A stretch of 32,349 nucleotides of DNA from DASTRU01 sp035761045. GTDB taxonomy: Bacteria; Pseudomonadota; Gammaproteobacteria; Burkholderiales; Burkholderiaceae_E. Positions 15,486 through 23,602 of the stretch are shown here, piece after piece; the first letter of the stretch is position 1, and every line of letters begins with the position of its first letter. The notes beneath the pieces are model-generated. The model was not told where the DNA came from and made no database searches. It saw nothing but the letters and a program-made list of their open reading frames with translations. The DNA lies in the NCBI GenBank assembly GCA_035761045.1, contig DASTRU010000061.1:1-32349 (forward strand). The letters are read 5' to 3'. The translations under genes were made by a program, and so were the position numbers.

Positions 15486-16231
15486 CGACGCGCTTGCCCT
15501 TGCGCGGCTACCGCTTGCATCGCGGCCTCGATCTCCGCCGCGTCGCCGAGGTAGTAATGCTTGATCGGCTTGAGCGACTCGTCGAGTTCGTACACCAACG
15601 GACGAGCGGTGGGGATATTGAGCGCCACGATCGCCTCGTCGGACACGTTATCGAGATGCTTGATCAACGCGCGCAGCGAATTGCCATGCGCGGTGATCAA
15701 CACGCGCTTTCCGGCCTTCAATTGCGGCGCGATCGCCTGGTTCCAATACGGCACCACGCGCGCGACGGTGTCTTGCAAACATTCGGTGCGCGGCAATTCC
15801 GATGGCGAAAGCGCGGCGTAGCGTTGGTCGTGACGCGGATGGCGCGGATCGTCGACATCCAACGGCTCGGGCGCGATCGCGTACGCGCGGCGCCACACCA
15901 GCACTTGCTGTTCGCCGTACTTCGCCGCGGTTTCCGATTTATCGAGCCCTTGCAACGCGCCGTAATGGCGTTCGTTCAAGTGCCAGTCTTTAACGACGGG
16001 AATCCATAGCCGGTCCATCGCCTCAAGCGCGGTGTGCAAGGTACGAATGGCGCGTTTCAAAACCGAGGTGAAGGCGATGTCGAAGTCATAACCTTCGCGC
16101 GCGAGTAGTTCGCCCGCGCGACGCGCTTCGCGCGCGCCGTTTTCGGTGATGTCGACATCGGTCCAACCGGTGAAGCGGTTTTCAAGATTCCATTGCGATT
16201 CGCCGTGGCGAAGAAGAACGAGTTTGTGCAT
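15482..16231 (-). CDS. gpmA: 2,3-bisphosphoglycerate-dependent phosphoglycerate mutase
   Basis: GpmA interconverts 3- and 2-phosphoglycerate in glycolysis and gluconeogenesis in the cytoplasm. The 249-aa length matches the family. The phosphohistidine motif LLRHGESQWNLENRFTGW (6-23, His9 phosphorylated), the RHYGALQGLDKSE segment and the second catalytic His in ITAHGNSLRAL are all present. It starts at ATG 16231, with only a weak ribosome-binding site, and faces away from the rhodanese gene. Its stop overlaps the envC start. Confidence 0.96.
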   Translation of the reverse strand: MHKLVLLRHGESQWNLENRFTGWTDVDITENGAREARRAGELLAREGYDFDIAFTSVLKRAIRTLHTALEAMDRLWIPVVKDWHLNERHYGALQGLDKSETAAKYGEQQVLVWRRAYAIAPEPLDVDDPRHPRHDQRYAALSPSELPRTECLQDTVARVVPYWNQAIAPQLKAGKRVLITAHGNSLRALIKHLDNVSDEAIVALNIPTARPLVYELDESLKPIKHYYLGDAAEIEAAMQAVAAQGQARR

Positions 16232-16330
16232 GAGAGTCGAGGGTGAACGTAATGAATGAATTTTAAGGCCCGAGCGTATGGCAGCTTTCGTGCCCGGCGT
16301 AAGCGCGAGAAAGGCGCAAGAGGCTAGTTC

Positions 16331-16336
16331 TATAAT
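16331..16336 (+). promoter_or_regulatory. -10 element TATAAT for the rhodanese-grxC-secB-gpsA group
   Basis: A consensus TATAAT lies in the 178-bp gap between gpmA and the rhodanese gene. No good -35 is seen 16-18 bases upstream, so it may need an activator or an extended contact. Transcription would start near 16343, giving a leader of about 67 nt that contains a weak GCGCGT/ACGCGC hairpin (16353-16358 with 16375-16380) followed by TTTT. Confidence 0.5.
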
Positions 16337-16409
16337 CCGCGGCTCATTTCATGCGCGTTGCCTTAAGTCGTGCGACGCGCTTTTCATCGCTGTTTCTTGC
16401 GGAATCAAC

Positions 16410-16823
16410 GTGAAGTTTTTTACTGATAACTGGTGGCTGTTCGCCGCCGCCATCATTTCCGGCACGGCGCTCATATGGCCGATGGTGCAACGGCGCTTGT
16501 CCGGACCCGCGTTATCGCATCTCGATGCCACGCGCCTTATCAACGACAAAAACGCCGTGCTGGTCGACGTGCGCAAGCCCGACGAGTTTGCATCCGGACA
16601 TATCGTGGGGTCGAAGAACGTGCCGCTCGATGAACTCGGATCGCGTGTGAACGACATCCACAAGAACAAGGCGCATCCCATCATCGTCGTATGCGCTACC
16701 GGTCGACGCGCGTCGGCCGCGTGCGCCCAATTGAAGGCGGCCGGATACGGCGACGTGGCCGTGCTCGACGGTGGTATCGCGGCATGGCAGGCGGCCGGGC
16801 TGCCGCTTAAGCAAACGACTTAA
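16410..16823 (+). CDS. Membrane-anchored rhodanese-like protein
   Basis: This 137-aa protein has one N-terminal membrane segment (about residues 8-26) and a single rhodanese domain with active-site loop CATGRR (Cys95), preceded by LVDVRKPDEFASGHI. Rhodaneses move sulfane sulfur; the partner here is unknown. The GTG at 16410 begins the family-typical sequence (MKFFTDNWWLF); an upstream in-frame ATG at 16278 precedes the TATAAT box and would add 44 residues of un-protein-like sequence, so it is rejected. It is followed 13 bp later by glutaredoxin, then secB and gpsA, an order widely kept in betaproteobacteria. Confidence 0.88.
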   Translation: MKFFTDNWWLFAAAIISGTALIWPMVQRRLSGPALSHLDATRLINDKNAVLVDVRKPDEFASGHIVGSKNVPLDELGSRVNDIHKNKAHPIIVVCATGRRASAACAQLKAAGYGDVAVLDGGIAAWQAAGLPLKQTT

Positions 16824-16836
16824 CAAGGAGTGTTCC

Positions 16837-17094
16837 GTGGCTCAGGTACTTATGTACGCGACGGGCGTATGCCCGTATTGCCAAATGGCCGAGCGCTTAT
16901 TGCGCGCCAAGGGGGTCACGCAAATCGAAAAAGTACGGATCGATCTCGATCCCGCGCGACGCGACGAAATGATGTCGCGCACCGGCCGGCGCACCGTGCC
17001 GCAGATTTACATCGGCGATACGCATGTGGGCGGTTTTGACGACTTAGCCGCGCTCGATCGCGCGGGCGGACTCGATCCGCTGCTCGCCCAATAA
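16837..17094 (+). CDS. grxC: Glutaredoxin 3 (dithiol)
   Basis: This 85-aa cytoplasmic thiol-disulfide oxidoreductase has the active-site CPYC (Cys12/Cys15), the cis-proline segment TVPQIYI and the glutathione-binding GGFDDLAAL. It reduces disulfides and glutathionylated proteins with glutathione. The GTG at 16837 is fixed by a strong AAGGAG seven bases upstream; a longer frame from 16771 lies inside the rhodanese gene and is rejected. Its place between rhodanese and secB suggests co-transcription. Confidence 0.95.
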   Translation: MAQVLMYATGVCPYCQMAERLLRAKGVTQIEKVRIDLDPARRDEMMSRTGRRTVPQIYIGDTHVGGFDDLAALDRAGGLDPLLAQ

Positions 17095-17100
17095 CAATTC

Positions 17101-17112
17101 ACTTTCGAAAGT
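17101..17112. repeat. Perfect 12-bp palindrome between grxC and secB
   Basis: ACTTTCGAAAGT is its own reverse complement and sits six bases after the grxC stop and nine bases before the secB ATG. It may be an operator, an RNA hairpin or chance. It shares the core TTTCGAAA with a longer palindrome upstream of thiD. Confidence 0.45.
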
Positions 17113-17121
17113 TTCTCGACC

Positions 17122-17604
17122 ATGGCCGACACACCGGTTCCTTCCGATCAGCAAAACGCCGCGCCGACCTTCAATATCCAACGCGTCTACCTAAAGGATG
17201 CGTCGCTTGAAATGCCCAACTCGCCGCAAATTTTTCTCGAACAAGACGGGCCGAGTATCGAGGTGCAAATTGATTCCGCGAGCCAAGTACTGACAACGGA
17301 TATCCACGAAGTCGTCGTGACGGCCACCGTGACCGCGCGCATTCAAGACAAGACGCTGTATTTGGTGGAGGCCAAGCAGGCCGGCATCTTCCAAATCTCG
17401 AACATCCCGGCCGAACAAGTGCAGCCTATTCTCGGCATCATGTGTCCGAGCATCGTGTATCCCTACTTGCGCTCGAACATCGCCGATCTCATTAGTCGCA
17501 CCGGCTTGCCCGCGGTCACGTTAAGCGAAATCAATTGGGAGGCGTTTTATCAACAGCGCCTCGCCGCGCTTCAAGGCCAAGCGGCCGGCGCGCGGATTCA
17601 GTAA
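17122..17604 (+). CDS. secB: Protein-export chaperone SecB
   Basis: SecB is a tetrameric cytoplasmic chaperone that keeps preproteins unfolded and delivers them to SecA. The 160-aa sequence has the typical features: FNIQRVYLKDASLEMPNSP near the start, VVVTATVTARIQDKTLYLVEAKQAGIF, and LGIMCPSIVYPYLRSNIADLISRTGLPAVTLSEINWEAFY, together spanning the whole fold (quoted in short runs of the family pattern). The acidic residues that contact SecA and the C-terminal helix are present; no zinc-binding C-terminal extension is needed as that lies on SecA. The ATG at 17122 lies in CCATGG without a strong Shine-Dalgarno sequence. Confidence 0.96.
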   Translation: MADTPVPSDQQNAAPTFNIQRVYLKDASLEMPNSPQIFLEQDGPSIEVQIDSASQVLTTDIHEVVVTATVTARIQDKTLYLVEAKQAGIFQISNIPAEQVQPILGIMCPSIVYPYLRSNIADLISRTGLPAVTLSEINWEAFYQQRLAALQGQAAGARIQ

Positions 17605-17616
17605 CCACGCGGCCCG

Positions 17617-18624
17617 ATGCGTATCGGCGTTTTGGGCGCGGGGAGCTGGGGCACCGCGCTTGCCGTTTCGCTCGCGCTGCAGCGGCGTCACGAGGTCGTG
17701 CTGTGGGCGCGCGATGCGAGCGTGGTGCGATCGATGCGCGACACCCGCGCGAACACTGCGTATCTACCGAATGTTGCGTTACCCGAAGCGCTCGGTCTCA
17801 CCGACGATTTCGCGGTGGCGGCACGCGCCGATCTCCTCGTCATCGCAACTCCAGTCGCCGGCTTGCGGTCCACCTTGCAACGTTTACGTGGCGAGGGCGG
17901 TTCGTCGGACCCGACAACACCCATCGTGTGGTTGTGCAAGGGGCTTGAGGCCACGACGCGGTTGTTGCCGCATCAAGTCGTGGCCGAATGTTTGCCCGGA
18001 CGGTCGTGCGGCGTCTTGTCCGGCCCCAGCTTCGCGGCCGAAGTCGCGCGCGGTCTGCCGTGCGCCTTGGTGCTTGCTTCGCACGACGCCGGGTTCGCTA
18101 CGCATATCGCACGTGTTTTTCACGGCGGCGCGATGCGCGTGTACGCGTCCGATGATCTCGTCGGTGTTGAAATTGGCGGCGCGGTGAAGAATGTCATGGC
18201 CATCGCCACCGGCGTATCCGACGGATTGGGCTTGGGTCATAACGCGCGAGCCGCGCTCGTGACGCGCGGCCTGGCGGAGATCACGCGGCTCGGTTGCGCC
18301 TTGGGTGCGCGCGTCGAGACCTTCATGGGACTCGCCGGTCTTGGCGATTTGATGTTGACGTGTACCGGCGACTTGTCGCGCAACCGCCGCGTTGGGCTGG
18401 CGTTAGGACAAGGTCAATCGCTTGAGCAAGCGCTCGGCGGTTTGGGGCACGTGGCCGAGGGCGTGCAATCGGCGCGCGCGGTTCGTGCGCTGGCCCAGCA
18501 GCACGGTGTGTCCATGCCCATCACCGAAGCGGTATGCGCGGTGTTGTTCGAAGGACTTTCACCATCCGACGCGCTTGGCGCCTTGCTCGCGCGCGAGCCA
18601 CGCAGCGAAAACCATTTTTCTTAA
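17617..18624 (+). CDS. gpsA: Glycerol-3-phosphate dehydrogenase [NAD(P)+]
   Basis: GpsA reduces dihydroxyacetone phosphate to sn-glycerol 3-phosphate for phospholipid synthesis in the cytoplasm. The 335-aa protein begins with the Rossmann motif GAGSWGTALA (7-16), followed by CKGLE, LSGPSFAAEV, and the catalytic-domain stretch around GGAVKNVMAIATG with the active Lys, then GLAGLGDLMLTC. All are hallmark segments. It begins 12 bp after secB. The next gene, marR, starts 47 bp downstream; no terminator is evident between them. Confidence 0.96.
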   Translation: MRIGVLGAGSWGTALAVSLALQRRHEVVLWARDASVVRSMRDTRANTAYLPNVALPEALGLTDDFAVAARADLLVIATPVAGLRSTLQRLRGEGGSSDPTTPIVWLCKGLEATTRLLPHQVVAECLPGRSCGVLSGPSFAAEVARGLPCALVLASHDAGFATHIARVFHGGAMRVYASDDLVGVEIGGAVKNVMAIATGVSDGLGLGHNARAALVTRGLAEITRLGCALGARVETFMGLAGLGDLMLTCTGDLSRNRRVGLALGQGQSLEQALGGLGHVAEGVQSARAVRALAQQHGVSMPITEAVCAVLFEGLSPSDALGALLAREPRSENHFS

Positions 18625-18634
18625 TCGATCGCTG

Positions 18635-18665
18635 TTGGCGCATTTGCTGCCGCGGCAGTTAAAAT
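18635..18665 (+). promoter_or_regulatory. Candidate promoter for marR (TTGGCG - 19 bp - TAAAAT)
   Basis: TTGGCG at 18635-18640 and TAAAAT at 18660-18665 are separated by 19 bp. The -10 ends six bases before the marR ATG and no Shine-Dalgarno sequence is seen, so the message could be leaderless. The spacing is longer than ideal. Confidence 0.45.
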
Positions 18666-18671
18666 CGCGGC

Positions 18672-19190
18672 ATGACTTCACGTCGTAAACCCGAATCCAC
18701 CTTGGCGACCTGTCGTTATTACAAAGGCGCCGATTACGAGCCGAACGAAAGCATTGGCTACCTCGCCAGTCGCTTGAAAAATTCGTTGACCCGCGCGGTG
18801 GACGCGAGAATGGCCGAGCTCGACCTCACGCACGCGCAATGGGGGCCGTTGCTCATGATTCATAAGGGCATGGGCACGACCGCGGCTGAGTTCGCCCGGT
18901 TGATGAACCTCGACACCGGTGCCGTCACGCGCACGGTGGATCGGTTGGAGGCCAAGGGGTTGCTCGTTCGCCAGCGCTCGGCCGAAGATCGGCGGGTCGT
19001 GCATCTACAACTCACCGCGCGCGGCAAGCGACTTGCGGAGCACATTCCGTACGTCGTGGCCGACGTGCTCAACGAGCATTTGGCTGGATTTAAAAAGTCC
19101 GAGGTCGAATCGCTTAAATCGATGTTGAACCGCATGTTGGACAACGGACAGCGCTCGTGGGCGGCGAACGCCGGTGAATCGAACGAGTAA
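18672..19190 (+). CDS. MarR-family transcriptional regulator of the adjacent efflux operon
   Basis: This 172-aa protein has the MarR winged helix: an N-terminal dimerisation helix (ESIGYLASRLKNSLTRAVDARM, about residues 25-48), HTH helices around TTAAEFARLMNLDTGAVTRTVDRLEAKGLL, and the wing with the family signature SAEDRRVVHLQLTARGK (about 100-118). MarR proteins usually repress efflux genes and release DNA when a toxic ligand binds. Its position directly before an outer-membrane factor, EmrA-type adaptor and EmrB-type pump indicates an EmrR-like role; the ligand is unknown. The start ATG at 18672 is close to a possible -10, so translation may be leaderless. Confidence 0.9.
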   Translation: MTSRRKPESTLATCRYYKGADYEPNESIGYLASRLKNSLTRAVDARMAELDLTHAQWGPLLMIHKGMGTTAAEFARLMNLDTGAVTRTVDRLEAKGLLVRQRSAEDRRVVHLQLTARGKRLAEHIPYVVADVLNEHLAGFKKSEVESLKSMLNRMLDNGQRSWAANAGESNE

Positions 19191-19214
19191 AAATTTTTTG
19201 ACTAAATAACTGCC
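19188..19214. promoter_or_regulatory. AT-rich marR-efflux junction with a short palindrome
   Basis: In a GC-rich neighbourhood this 24-bp gap is strikingly AT-rich: an A run followed by a T run (AAAAATTTTTT, about 19189-19200), then TTGACTAAATAA. It may act as a MarR-binding site, an internal -35 region (TTGACT at 19198-19203) or simply a spacer. No matching -10 is visible. Confidence 0.3.
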
Positions 19215-20735
19215 GTGACAGCGACCGCACATACAGCAATTGCAACCGCAATAAATTCGCAAACCAAGACGCTCGTTCGATGTGGTGTCGCGACGCGAGT
19301 CGCCACGACGGTACTGGCGGTCGCAAGCCTGGCCGCGTGTGCTCAATTCGAACACGCCACTGACACACGGTCGCCCATGACGCCCCAAGCCTTCGGTGCG
19401 CGCGCGGAGTGGGCCGCTTGGCCTGACGAGCGTTGGTGGACGCGGTTTAACGATCCGCATTTGACGCAATTGATCGAGCGCGCGCTGGCCGATAACCCCG
19501 ACTTACGCGTCGCGAGTTCGCGTATTGCCCGTGCCCAAGCGGCGGTGGACGTGGCGAATGCCGGGTTTCGTCCGAACGTGGACGCCAACGCGCGGTCCGT
19601 TCGGCAACGTTTTAGCGAGAACGATATTTACCCGCCGCCGATTGGTGGCGCGACCGTGACGTTGAATTCCGCGGCGTTGGAAGGGCGCTGGGAATTCGAT
19701 TTCTTTGGACGCCAGCGCGCCGCCTTGGACGCGGCGTTGGGCGAACGCGCGGCGGCGTTGGCCGACCAACAAGCCGCGCGCGTATTGCTAGCCGCGCGCG
19801 TCGCGCAAACCCATATCGAGTTGGCTCATGCGATCGAGCTGCGCGCGGTTGCGCAAGCCACGCGCGAACAGCGGCAACGCATTCGCGATTTGGTGGCCGA
19901 TCGGGTCCGCGCGGGGTTGGATACGCGCGTCGAGCTGCGCCAGGCCGAAGGCGCGGTTCCGCAAACCACGCAAGACATCGAAGCGCTGGATGAACGCATC
20001 GCGGTCACGCGGCACGCGCTCGCGGCGTTGATCGGCGCGGGGCCGGACGCGACGAACGATCTCGCGCCGGTCCTCGACCGGGTTCAAGCTCAACCGTTGC
20101 CCGACGCGATTCCCGCCGATTTAGTTGGACGCCGCGCCGACGTTAGCGCCGCGCGGGCGCGTGTCGAAGCCGCGACGGCTGGCGTGGCGGGTGCTCGCGC
20201 GGCGTTCTATCCCAACATCAATCTGGCCGCGATGGCTGGCTTCGCAAGCGTGGGCTTTGGTGATTGGTTTCGAGCGGGCAGCCGAACGTTTTCGGTCGGG
20301 CCCGCGATCAGCCTGCCGATCTTCGAAGGCGGCCGATTGCGCGCGGCTTTGCGCGCCCAATCGGCGCAGGCCGAAGCAGCGGTCGCAAGCTATGACGCGA
20401 CATTGATCGACGCGGTGCGCGAAGTAGCCGACGCGATCGACGCGGTGCGTTCGGTGGACCGCCAGCAAACCGCGCAACGCGAGGCGCAGGCCGCCGCCGA
20501 AAGCGCGTATGCGCTCGCCGAGCAACGCTATCGCGCCGGACTTGGCACGTTTTTGTCGGTGTTGAGCGCCGAAACGGCGGTACTCACCCAACGCCGTGGC
20601 GCCGTTGATTTACGCGCGCGCGCGCTAACCGCGCAAATCGAACTCATCCGCGCCTTGGGCGGTGGCTACCAGCCGCCCGCCCAAGACCTTGCTCGTACCG
20701 CTTCCATTTCCACGTCTGCCTCGGAATCACGATGA
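19215..20735 (+). CDS. Outer-membrane efflux lipoprotein, NodT/OMF (TolC-like) family
   Basis: This 506-aa protein has an N-terminal signal ending in the lipobox LAAC (lipidated Cys42), then the NodT/OprM pattern WWTRFNDPHLTQLIERALADNP and two repeats of long helices joined by beta strands, with the repeat-end motifs RPNVDANA and FYPNINLAAMAGF. It should form the trimeric outer-membrane channel of a tripartite pump. The start is a GTG at 19215 without a clear ribosome-binding site; no better in-frame start exists before the signal. The stop overlaps emrA by four bases (ATGA), so stoichiometric expression with the pump is likely. Confidence 0.92.
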   Translation: MTATAHTAIATAINSQTKTLVRCGVATRVATTVLAVASLAACAQFEHATDTRSPMTPQAFGARAEWAAWPDERWWTRFNDPHLTQLIERALADNPDLRVASSRIARAQAAVDVANAGFRPNVDANARSVRQRFSENDIYPPPIGGATVTLNSAALEGRWEFDFFGRQRAALDAALGERAAALADQQAARVLLAARVAQTHIELAHAIELRAVAQATREQRQRIRDLVADRVRAGLDTRVELRQAEGAVPQTTQDIEALDERIAVTRHALAALIGAGPDATNDLAPVLDRVQAQPLPDAIPADLVGRRADVSAARARVEAATAGVAGARAAFYPNINLAAMAGFASVGFGDWFRAGSRTFSVGPAISLPIFEGGRLRAALRAQSAQAEAAVASYDATLIDAVREVADAIDAVRSVDRQQTAQREAQAAAESAYALAEQRYRAGLGTFLSVLSAETAVLTQRRGAVDLRARALTAQIELIRALGGGYQPPAQDLARTASISTSASESR

Positions 20736-22018
20736 ACACGCCTATCGCCTCTGAAACAACGAAATCATCGAACTCGCGCCGGCGTATCGCATTGCTCGCG
20801 ATCGCGGCGGTGGTGTTGCTGATCGGTATTGGCTGGACGGTGTATTGGTTCGTGCACGGGCGGTGGTTCGAATCCACCGACAACGCCTACGTTGGCGGCA
20901 ACGTGGTGCAGATCACGCCGCAAATCGGCGGCACCGTGTCGGCGATTTACGCGGAGGACACCGATTTCGTCCGATCCGGCCAACCGTTGGTGCGGCTCGA
21001 TCCGCGCGACGCGGCGGTGGAGCTTGCGCAAGCGCAAGCGCAGCTTGGCGAGACGGTGCGGCAGGTGCGCGCGCTGTACGCCAATAACACCGCCTTGGCC
21101 GCCGCGATTGAATTGCGCGAGGCCGAGGCCCGGCGCGCCGAGGCGGATCTCGCCCGCGCGCGCGACGATCTCGCGCGGCGGCAGGCGCTAACCGGCGACG
21201 GCGCGGTGTCCAAGGAAGAGCTCGATCACGCGCGCACCTCGCTCGCCAACGCGAGCAATGCCTTAAGCGCGGCGCGCGCCGCCGTGGTCGCCGCGCGCGA
21301 GCAATGGGTCGGCAATACCGCGTTGATCGAAGGCACGAACATTGATCAACATCCCAATGTGCAGCTCGCGGCGGCCCGCGTGCGCGAAGCGTATTTGGCG
21401 ACGACGCGCACCGAATTGCCGGCCCCGGTATCGGGCTATGTCGCGCGGCGCTCGGTGCAAGTGGGTCAGCGCGTGGCGTCCGGCGCGCCGTTGATGGCCG
21501 TGGTGCCGCTCGACCAAATTTGGGTCGACGCGAATTTCAAGGAAGGCCAGTTGCGCGAGATGCGCATCGGCCAGCACGTATCGCTCACGGCGGACGTGTA
21601 CGGCGGCAAGGTGCATTACGACGGACGCATCATCGGCGTCGGTGCGGGCACCGGCTCGGCGTTCGCTTTATTACCCGCGCAAAACGCCACCGGCAATTGG
21701 ATCAAGGTCGTGCAGCGTGTGCCGGTTCGTATCGCGCTCGATGCGCAACAAGTCGCCGCGCATCCCTTGCGCATCGGTTTGTCAATGGAAGCCGAGGTCG
21801 ATTTGCACGACCGCAGCGGTAAAGCCTTGTCCGACGCGCCACGCCAAGCGCCGGTCGCGCAAACGGCGGTGTTCGACACACCCAGCGCGGCGGCCGACGA
21901 TTTGATCGCGCGCATCATCGCCGACAACCTGGGCCGCGAGGCGCATGCACGGCGCGATTCAAAGGCGCCGCCGGTTCGGCTAGCCGCCCGAGTGCACCAA
22001 ACCTCGGTGGCGCATTAA
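20732..22018 (+). CDS. emrA: EmrA-type membrane fusion protein (HlyD family)
   Basis: This 428-aa periplasmic adaptor is anchored by one membrane segment (about residues 18-41). It follows the EmrA layout: STDNAYVGGNVVQITPQIGGTV (49-70) begins the lipoyl half-motif, then an alpha-hairpin coiled coil rich in Ala, Glu and Arg (about 95-205), the second lipoyl half with APVSGYVARRSVQVGQRV, and a beta-barrel domain with VDANFKEGQL. It links the EmrB pump to the outer-membrane factor. The C-terminal ~55 residues after the barrel are an extra, low-complexity tail. The gene overlaps the OMF gene and is followed 18 bp later by emrB. Confidence 0.93.
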   Translation: MNTPIASETTKSSNSRRRIALLAIAAVVLLIGIGWTVYWFVHGRWFESTDNAYVGGNVVQITPQIGGTVSAIYAEDTDFVRSGQPLVRLDPRDAAVELAQAQAQLGETVRQVRALYANNTALAAAIELREAEARRAEADLARARDDLARRQALTGDGAVSKEELDHARTSLANASNALSAARAAVVAAREQWVGNTALIEGTNIDQHPNVQLAAARVREAYLATTRTELPAPVSGYVARRSVQVGQRVASGAPLMAVVPLDQIWVDANFKEGQLREMRIGQHVSLTADVYGGKVHYDGRIIGVGAGTGSAFALLPAQNATGNWIKVVQRVPVRIALDAQQVAAHPLRIGLSMEAEVDLHDRSGKALSDAPRQAPVAQTAVFDTPSAAADDLIARIIADNLGREAHARRDSKAPPVRLAARVHQTSVAH

Positions 22019-22036
22019 GCCGGAGCACGACGCATC

Positions 22037-23602
22037 ATGTCGACTAACGCCACGCCCGCCGCGCCGCCACCGCCGCTGACCGGCGCATCGCTTGTCATTG
22101 GGACGATCGCGCTTTCGCTCGCCACCTTTATGAACGTGCTCGATACGTCGATCGCGAACGTATCGCTCACCGCCATCTCGGGCGATTTGGGCGTGAGTCC
22201 GAATCAAGGCACGTGGGTCATCACGAGTTTCGCGGTGGCTAATGCGATCGCGGTTCCTCTCACTGGATGGCTGACGCAACGCATCGGGCCGGTCAAGCTC
22301 TTTACCGCCAGCGTGTTGTCGTTCGTGCTTGCGTCTTGGTTATGCGGCTTTGCGCCCAGCATTGAAATGTTGATCGCGTTTCGCGTCATCCAAGGCGCCG
22401 TCGCCGGGCCGATGATTCCGCTGTCGCAATCGTTACTGCTGTCGAGTTATCCCAAGGCGAAGGCGGGTACCGCGCTCGCCATGTGGTCGATGACGACCTT
22501 AATCGCGCCGGTGGTCGGGCCGCTTTTGGGCGGATGGATCACCGACCATATCAATTGGCCGTGGATCTTCTACATCAACGTTCCGGTCGGTCTGCTCGCC
22601 GCCGCGACCACTTGGATGATCTACGCGAAGCGCGAGGCGCCTACGCGCCGCTTGCCGATCGATACCGTGGGCTTGGCCTTGCTCGTGCTGTGGGTCGGCG
22701 CCTTGCAAATCATGCTCGATAAGGGCAAGGAGCTTGATTGGTTTCATTCGACGGCCATCGTCGTGCTGGCCGTCGTCGCGGTGGTCGGGTTCGCCTTGTT
22801 CGTCGCGTGGGAGTTGACCGAGGAGCATCCGGTGGTGGACGTGCGCTTGTTCGCGCGGCGTAATTTCGTGATCGGCACGCTCGCGTTGTCGCTTGGCTAT
22901 GCCGTGTTCTTCGGTAACGTGGTGTTGCTGCCATTGTGGCTGCAACAAACGCTTGGCTACACCGCCACGCAAGCGGGTCTCGCGCTCGCGCCCGTGGGGC
23001 TGCTGGCCATCGTTCTTTCGCCCATCGTCGGCCGGCAAGTCGGCACCGCCGATCCGCGCTGGCTCGCGACGTTCTCGTTCTTGGGCTTCGCCTTCGTGCT
23101 GTGGATGCGCTCGCGCTTCAACACGCAGGCGGACTTCACCACCATCATGATCCCCACCGTCTTGCAAGGCGGCGCGGTGGCGTTTTTCTTCATCCCGCTG
23201 GTGTCGTTGACCTTGTCGGGTCTAAGTCCGGACCGCATTCCATCCGCGTCGGGCCTGTCGAATTTCGCGCGCATCACCGCCGGCGCGCTCGGCACCTCGA
23301 TTTTCACGACGATGTGGGACGACGGTGGCATCGCGCATCGTGCGCAATTGGTCGAGCACGTGCGCATGGGCGACCCGGCCGTGGAAACCGCGTTGGCCGG
23401 TTTGACATCGCAAGGCTATACGCGCGAACAAGCGCTGGCGGCGATCAGCCGTTTGGTTGATCAACAAGCGATGACGCTTTCGGCGACCGACATCTTTTTA
23501 CTCTCGGCCAGCTTATGCATCGCGATGATCGCGGTCGTGTGGTTCGCTCGCCCCGCCGTGGGCAAGAGCGGCGCGGGAGAGGCCGCGGCCTCGGCGCATT
23601 AA
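22037..23602 (+). CDS. emrB: EmrB/QacA-type multidrug MFS transporter (DHA2, 14 TM)
   Basis: This 521-aa inner-membrane proton antiporter has about 14 hydrophobic segments. DHA2 marks include the motif C-like LDTSIANVSL (first helix), the motif A-like GWLTQRIGPVKLF, and LIAPVVGPLLGGWI (motif C of antiporters) near residue 155. It should export hydrophobic toxicants through the EmrA-OMF conduit. The substrate cannot be predicted from sequence. The stop overlaps the hemL stop by four bases tail-to-tail, leaving no room for a terminator between the two convergent operons. Confidence 0.94.
   Translation: MSTNATPAAPPPPLTGASLVIGTIALSLATFMNVLDTSIANVSLTAISGDLGVSPNQGTWVITSFAVANAIAVPLTGWLTQRIGPVKLFTASVLSFVLASWLCGFAPSIEMLIAFRVIQGAVAGPMIPLSQSLLLSSYPKAKAGTALAMWSMTTLIAPVVGPLLGGWITDHINWPWIFYINVPVGLLAAATTWMIYAKREAPTRRLPIDTVGLALLVLWVGALQIMLDKGKELDWFHSTAIVVLAVVAVVGFALFVAWELTEEHPVVDVRLFARRNFVIGTLALSLGYAVFFGNVVLLPLWLQQTLGYTATQAGLALAPVGLLAIVLSPIVGRQVGTADPRWLATFSFLGFAFVLWMRSRFNTQADFTTIMIPTVLQGGAVAFFFIPLVSLTLSGLSPDRIPSASGLSNFARITAGALGTSIFTTMWDDGGIAHRAQLVEHVRMGDPAVETALAGLTSQGYTREQALAAISRLVDQQAMTLSATDIFLLSASLCIAMIAVVWFARPAVGKSGAGEAAASAH

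Noticed and set aside
16278..16409. 44-codon extension of the rhodanese gene from an upstream ATG
   Set aside because: It contains the TATAAT box and lies outside the family N-terminus; GTG 16410 gives the expected membrane anchor start.
22499..23167. 222-codon antisense frame inside emrB, and similar long antisense frames inside pilJ (28908-29684), pilJ/pilI (27182-28420) and chpA (30357-31382)
   Set aside because: All lie wholly opposite clear genes, have His/Arg-rich or Ser/Ala-rich composition typical of shadow frames in GC-rich DNA, and lack recognisable domains.
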